Of a DNA stretch of 64,000 nt, positions 59,084 to 64,000 are shown piece by piece. The translations under genes and the position numbers were made by a program. Below the pieces are notes generated by a model. That model searched no databases, was not told where the DNA came from, and saw only the letters and a program-made list of their open reading frames with translations. The stretch is from Pigoraptor vietnamica (taxonomy: Eukaryota; Opisthokonta; Filasterea), in assembly GCA_943704525.1 (NCBI GenBank), contig CALSCQ010000188.1:4017-68016 (forward strand), given 5' to 3'. The first letter of the stretch is position 1. Each line of letters begins with the position of its first letter.

Positions 59084-61636
59084 CTATGCCGGCTGCCATG
59101 CGCGTGCGGTGACATCGATCGCGGATGTGAAGCCGGCGGCGTTTTGCAGCCACGCCGTGTGGGTGACGTTGCCCCAAGCCACTGCCGCAGCATTTCTGTG
59201 CGGCACACTGGCAAGAGAATCGTGGGCATGGGCAAGCAGCCTGAGACAGTCGCTGGCGTCGCGCACGCAACCCAGCCGCGCATGGCCTTCTGCCGCATCG
59301 CAGAGAACGCCAGTGCTCGCCTGCAGCAGAGGTCGCGCCGCGGAGGGCGACGCTGCCGCCGACGCCTCGCGCACGAGGGCGGCGCCGTAGAGCGCCTTTC
59401 CGCGCGCCGAAAGCAGGGACCCTCCGTGGGCCATGATTGACGGAAGTGCACGCTCAACGGTTGCTCGTCCGACGGAATGTTGCCCGAGCTCCAGCTGGGC
59501 CTCGGCGACGTACAAGGCTGCTTCTGCGCAGACACGTGACCAGCCGCGTCTTCGGGCATCCGCCTCGCACAACAGCAGCTCAGGGAGCGCCGTGCCGGGC
59601 GCACCGGACCGCAAAAGAGCTGCCGCAGACAGCACGCGCGCGCGGAGCGACACATCGGGGCGCAAATCCATCGCGTTCAGAGACGAAAGCGTGGCGAGAG
59701 TCGCCGCAAAGTCGCGCTCGCACAAGTGCGCTTCGGCCACAATGACAGAACGTTCCGACGGCGGCAACGATGAGGCCGCTGCGGCCGCACCCACCGCGTC
59801 CCCCGCAGCAGCGGCGCGTGACGCAGCGACCGATCGTGCCACGGCGATCCATGCGCGGCATTCGGGCCCGCCGGCGTCCGGAAAATGCGCTGCCCCTCCA
59901 CCTAGTAGGGACGACACACTCAACCGGGCACTGCGCGCCACATCGACATCGTCGCGGCTTGCTGTGCCGGCGTGAAGGTCGCACACAAGCTCAGGATACA
60001 GGGACTCAAGCCCGGTGCACCCCCACGACGACCACGCGGCAGCAGATACCATGTGGGAGGAGGCGCGGATGTCGCCGTCGGCGCCGTGCTGGAATGCAAG
60101 CGCATCGGCGCGAGAGAGCAGGTGAGCTACGTCAGCGGGCGACGTGTCCTGCCTGTCCAACGGAGTACCGCGCGCCGCGCGTCGGGCCTGAGCCACGAGC
60201 GCGAGCGCCTGGAGGTGAGGAAGATCGTGCTCGGCCGCACGGGACGTGAGGCGCACGGCGGCGGATGTCGCGTCCTGCACACAGCGTAGGCACACATGGC
60301 GTCAGAAGGAATCATGCGATGGCGAAACGAAAGAACTCACCTGGGACGCCTCGCCCTCCGCGCCGGCATCGATGTGCACCAGCCACGCAAGGGCAAACTG
60401 AATGGCCACCGAATCGCCCATTTCTGCACACAATACAGCCCGCGGTTAGTCGCACAAACAAGAACGCGGCCCACATGCCCCATTGGAACGCACCCTGGGC
60501 CACGCGAATGGCCTCGTCCACAGCCTCAAGGCCCTCGCGAGTGTGCCCGAGTCTGCGTGCAAACCACCGCACGACCCAGTCAGCGCATCGCTCCCCAGTG
60601 GCGAACAGGGCATTTCTCCACCGTTCACGTGTTCCACAGTGCCCACCGGAAATGCACGCCCGCTAGTGCGAGCGGGCCATACTGAAACGCAGCCCTGGGC
60701 CGCTTGGCCGCACCAGACGCAGGCGCCTGGCCCGATGTCCGCGCGGGCGCAGGGGCGCTTGACACGCCCGACAGTGGCGACGTGTGCACTGCATCGACCG
60801 CCCCGAAGTAGTCGCCCGCATCCACTGCGGCGCGCGCTGCTTCGTTGGCGGACGGCGGGGTCCGTCCCACCGACGCAGCTTCCGTGGAGCCTGCCGCAAG
60901 CGCACCACGTGGACACAGGTTCAGTGCGGGCGACATCAATGAAACCCATATCTCCGCTCACCCTCGCAGTATCTTCGTAGCCTCTCGAACAGCTGGGCGA
61001 CCTCAAAGAATTGCATGTCGATAAACAGAACGGACACCTCGCGGATGAAGAGACCTGCGGGCGGCACAGTCAACAGACGAAAATGCGCCCAGACCAAGTG
61101 CACGCAGACGCACCCAGGGCACTGTGTGGCGACACTTCCGGTGCGGCGCCCTCTTGCCCAGAGAGGAAAGACTGCGCTCGGACGACAAGCTGAAACAGGG
61201 AATCCACGGCGCTCTCGGGGGATGTAAGCTGTGGACGAGAACACATCAGCGGCGCATTCGCACTGCCGCCATCAGCGCGCGGTTTGCGCCTACCTCCTGT
61301 TGTACTTGGGCCACGAGGCGTCCACCGTCCACGCCGCTCAGGGCGGCGCAGAGGCTTGCAAACGAACCGTCCTCCGGACTCTGGCATGCGATCGCATCTG
61401 TGTTTCAGCCGTATGTCCAGTGCATGGCAATGACTGAGAACCCACCTCAATGGCCTCCACAAGCGCAGTGCCGAGAGTGCGGCGCGCGGCAGGCTGAATG
61501 CCATCTTCGGCGTATGCGCACACAAAGCGCAAGAGCACCAGCTGAGGAACGCGCCAAAAGGTCAAACGCGCAACAGAGCCAGCAATTCGTCCCAACGCAC
61601 CGCACGCACCTTGCGTGGCGTTAGAACGCGCGCCAT
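59084..61636 (-). CDS. ANAPC5: Anaphase-promoting complex subunit 5
   Basis: APC5 is a TPR scaffold of the APC/C ubiquitin ligase. Exon 1 is MARVLTPRK, joined to LVLLRFVCAYAEDG (human VTPYKIAVLVLLNEMSRTG). Next comes LFIREVSVLFIDMQFFEVAQ with LFERLRRYCEG (human HMILAYSKLSFSQVFKLYTALQ). An Ala/Ser-rich insert separates it from the APC5 motif FQYGPLALAGVHFRW, then GLEAVDEAIRVAQ and VAIQFALAWLVHID. The last exon (60275-59084) codes about 400 residues of TPR helices, such as ALYVAEAQLELGQHSV and ALPSIMAHGGSLLSARGKAL (human AIEPILADGAILDKGRAMFL). It ends DVTARAWQPA. Exon edges between about 61500 and 60300 are approximate. Confidence 0.9.
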
Positions 61637-62154
61637 CTTGCCGAAGCAGAGATGACGCAGACTACGAATTTTCAAACGCCAGTGTGTGCGCGCCTCTTGA
61701 CCGCGCTTTTTTTGGTTGTAACGTCCACATCCCGCTGTTACCTTACCCAAAAAGGACGCCCGTCACCCCCACCCTATGCGGGACAGTGAAACCCCCACCC
61801 ACCCTTAGACACGTCAGCAAATCTTAGCCGCGCGTGCCCCTCGAGGCACTAAATTGGGCGAGGGCGCGTTTTTGCCTCAAATATGCGGCGTTTCCCAGTG
61901 CGCGTGCCCCGCGGACTGCGGCTGTTTCCATTTTGGGGGTGTGTGCTTTTGTGCCACAGCCCTCTCTACAAAGCCGCACAAGCAGCGCACGCAGGGCCGC
62001 GCAGGTCCCACGTAACCATTCGCACGCTGCGACGAGGGAGGCCTCGCACACGCACAGGGGCGCGCCTGCTGTTCGATCCGCCGATTTGCGCGTGTTCTGT
62101 GACTTTGTGGCTGATTTAAAGGCTGTTTGTTTTGGCATTCCATTCGTGGAAACA
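61637..62154. promoter_or_regulatory. APC5/ADAM10 divergent promoter region
   Basis: This 518-bp region lies between two head-to-head starts. It has a C-rich stretch (CCCCCACCC, near 61765-61805) and no visible TATA box or coding sequence. Confidence 0.4.
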
Positions 62155-64000
62155 ATGGCACGGGCGCGGGTCGTCGTCGCCTTCGCGCTCGCGGTGTGCG
62201 TGCTGCACGCCGATTTCTGCGCGGGCGCCGCGTATGAGCGGAAGCGTGAGTGTTCGGCTGCGTGTGCGTTGCGCCGTGTGTGTATTGTCTATACGCAATT
62301 GCGTGTCGCCGTATGTGCACTTGTGTGTTGAAACAGTTCGATGTTCGACAGGTCGCCTCAATGACGACATTTCGCACTTTGAGCCCCTTCGGCTCGACAT
62401 TGATCGCATCCGCGATGCGCACGCGCGCCATCGCCGCTCCGGCGGCACTGTTCCCATGAGCGTGGACTTTTATGCTTTTGAGCGGTGAGTCGGCGTGGCT
62501 GATGCGCTCGCTCGGTCCCATGCTGACGCGCAATCGCCGCAGGAAATTCACGCTGCATCTTGTGCCCAATCGCCTCCACTTTGAGCAAGCGGTGTTTGAG
62601 GCCGTGTACGCGGACGGCGTCCCCGTCCCCATCAACCTCGACAAGTCGCAGTTCCTCCGCGGCATCGTGGAAGGTGCGTTGCAGACGGCAGGTTGACCTT
62701 ACGCATGGAACGGCCGACTGACGCGGACGCCCGCAGGTGACAAGGAGTCCGAAGTGGTGGTGTCGGTGATGGACGGGCGCCTCGAGGGCATGGTGAATGC
62801 CTTTGGCGACTCGTATCGCATCGAGAGCTCACATCGGTACATTCGCGAGGCGCACGACTTCAACGCCGTGATGTACCGCGCGAGCGACGTTGACTTGTCC
62901 CCTCTCTACAAGCCCGGGTGTCTCGGGGGGCTGGAGCCGCCGCCCGTTGTGGGCGAGGACCCCCAGGCGATGATTGCGGACGAGGCGCTGCACTCGATGC
63001 TGACGCCGCAGTACCGCCCCGCGACCCGCCAGCGGCGCACGTTCAACTCGAAGTACTCGACGTGCATGATGTACCTTATCGCGGAGCACACGTTCACGCA
63101 AGACACGATTGCGATCATGCCGAACGGCGGCGCCGGTTTCACGGACTCGCAGAAGCAGGCTGAAGTGATCCGGCGTCTGGCGTCGTTCCTCTCGGCGGCC
63201 GACTCGATCTATCGCAAGACGAACTTTGGGGGCGACTCGGGGTACGGCCTGGGCATCTCGAAGATGACGGTGTACTTCAACAACACGCCGAGCGTCTACA
63301 CGCAGACGTCCGTGTCGGAGGACTACCTGCGCGTCTTTGCGCAGCAGTCCAATTTTGACGCGTACTGCCTCGCGCACATTTTCTCCTTCCGCGAGTTCGA
63401 CGGCGGCGTCCTCGGTCTTGCGTACCTGTCGTCCACGGGCAAGTCGGGCGGCATCTGCTCGAAGTTCGGCCCCGTGAGGCTCAGCGGCGGCACGGACACC
63501 GTCATGAGCCTGAACACGGCCCTCGTGACCACCCTCAACTTTGGCAAACGCGTCAGCTCGGTCGTCACCGAACTCACATTTGCGCACGAGGCCGGGCATA
63601 ACCACGGTGCAAAGGTATGTGGGCCTGCCGCAGGCGCTTCTGGACGACTCTGACCTCTGAGCGTTGCCGTTCCCTTGTTCGTTGCCCTTCCAACGCAGCA
63701 CGATAACGATGCGGATGTCAACTGTCCGAACCCCAATCCCGACGGGGGCAACTTCATCATGTTCGCACAGGCGACGGACGGGACCAAGGCAAACAACCGC
63801 CTCTTTTCGGACTGTAGCCGCGCGACAATGTCGCAAAACTACAACGCAAAGGCCGCCGTGTGCTTTAAGCGTACGTTGTCGATTGCCGCGTCTCGTGCGA
63901 CACTGTGTGCAGAGCTCTAATGGCATGTTGTTGTTGCGCAGCGCAAACGGCCGCGTGCGGAGATCTCATCATTGGCCCAACCGAGGCGTGCGACTGCGGC
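62155..64000 (+). CDS. ADAM10: ADAM10/Kuzbanian-like metalloprotease (5' part)
   Basis: A membrane zinc protease that sheds ectodomains; the gene runs past the window end. Exons: 62155-62250, about 62353-62484, 62543-62672, 62737-63615, 63700-63870 and 63942 onward. A signal peptide (VVVAFALAVCVLHADFCAGA) is followed by the prodomain (LNDDISHFEPLRLDIDRIRD, VVVSVMDGRLEGMVNAFG). A furin-type RQRR precedes the catalytic start TFNSKYSTCMMYLIAEHTF. The zinc motif reads ELTFAHEAGHNHGAK then HDNDAD across an intron, giving HExxHNxGxxHD as in ADAM10. FIMFAQATDGTKANNRLFSD is the Met-turn region. The disintegrin domain begins CGDLIIGPTEACDCG. It groups with ADAM10/17, not other ADAMs. Confidence 0.94.

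Overview
This is a nuclear window from a GC-rich, gene-dense eukaryote. Genes lie on both strands and most are split by short GT-AG introns (about 57-250 nt, donors usually GTGNGT). The contents point to a flagellated unicellular holozoan, a relative of animals. It has a Src-type kinase with SH3, SH2 and kinase domains, an ADAM10-like metalloprotease, a MESD-like chaperone and dymeclin. It also has axonemal dynein heavy chain DNAH1 and the dynein-assembly factor TTC12, plus two features absent from animals: phospho-receiver domains and an Rcf2-type respiratory factor. I cannot name the species.

Layout, left to right: UFM1 (-), NSUN5 (+), a Gq-like G-protein alpha subunit (-), ribosomal protein eL30 (+), RSL1D1 (-), TTC12 (+), dymeclin (-), USP8 (-), SNARE USE1 (-), tRNA-Glu(CTC) (+), MESD (-), ORMDL (+), RBBP6/Mpe1 (-) and DNAH1 (+), the last with one 11.85-kb exon. 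A repeat-rich, AT-richer island fills about 41.25-43.5 kb. Next come a tandem receiver plus bHLH regulator (+), NDUFAF6 (-), a coiled-coil protein (+), eIF1A (-), a GT23 fucosyltransferase (-), EFM7 methyltransferase (+), RAB18 (-), a second identical tRNA-Glu (-), Src kinase (+), Rcf2-like (+), APC5 (-) and the 5' part of ADAM10 (+), cut by the window end.

Many neighbours form head-to-head pairs over 180-520 bp (UFM1/NSUN5, RSL1D1/TTC12, MESD/ORMDL, RBBP6/DNAH1, NDUFAF6/coiled-coil, FUT8-like/EFM7, APC5/ADAM10). Others converge tail to tail with as little as 19 bp between stops (EFM7/RAB18). The genes are mostly unrelated housekeeping functions. Shared themes are ciliary dynein (TTC12, DNAH1), ER/Golgi/endosome traffic (dymeclin, USP8, USE1, RAB18, ORMDL, MESD, fucosyltransferase) and signalling (G-alpha, Src, ADAM10, receiver-bHLH).

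The best candidate for something undescribed is the gene at 43507-45687. Two intact two-component receiver domains, an apparent internal duplication that kept its intron position, are joined through a Pro/Gly/Met-rich linker to a C-terminal bHLH DNA-binding domain. No viral or other capsid-bearing element was recognised. Exon boundaries were worked out by hand from splice signals, phase and remembered homologues, so a few are approximate, as stated.
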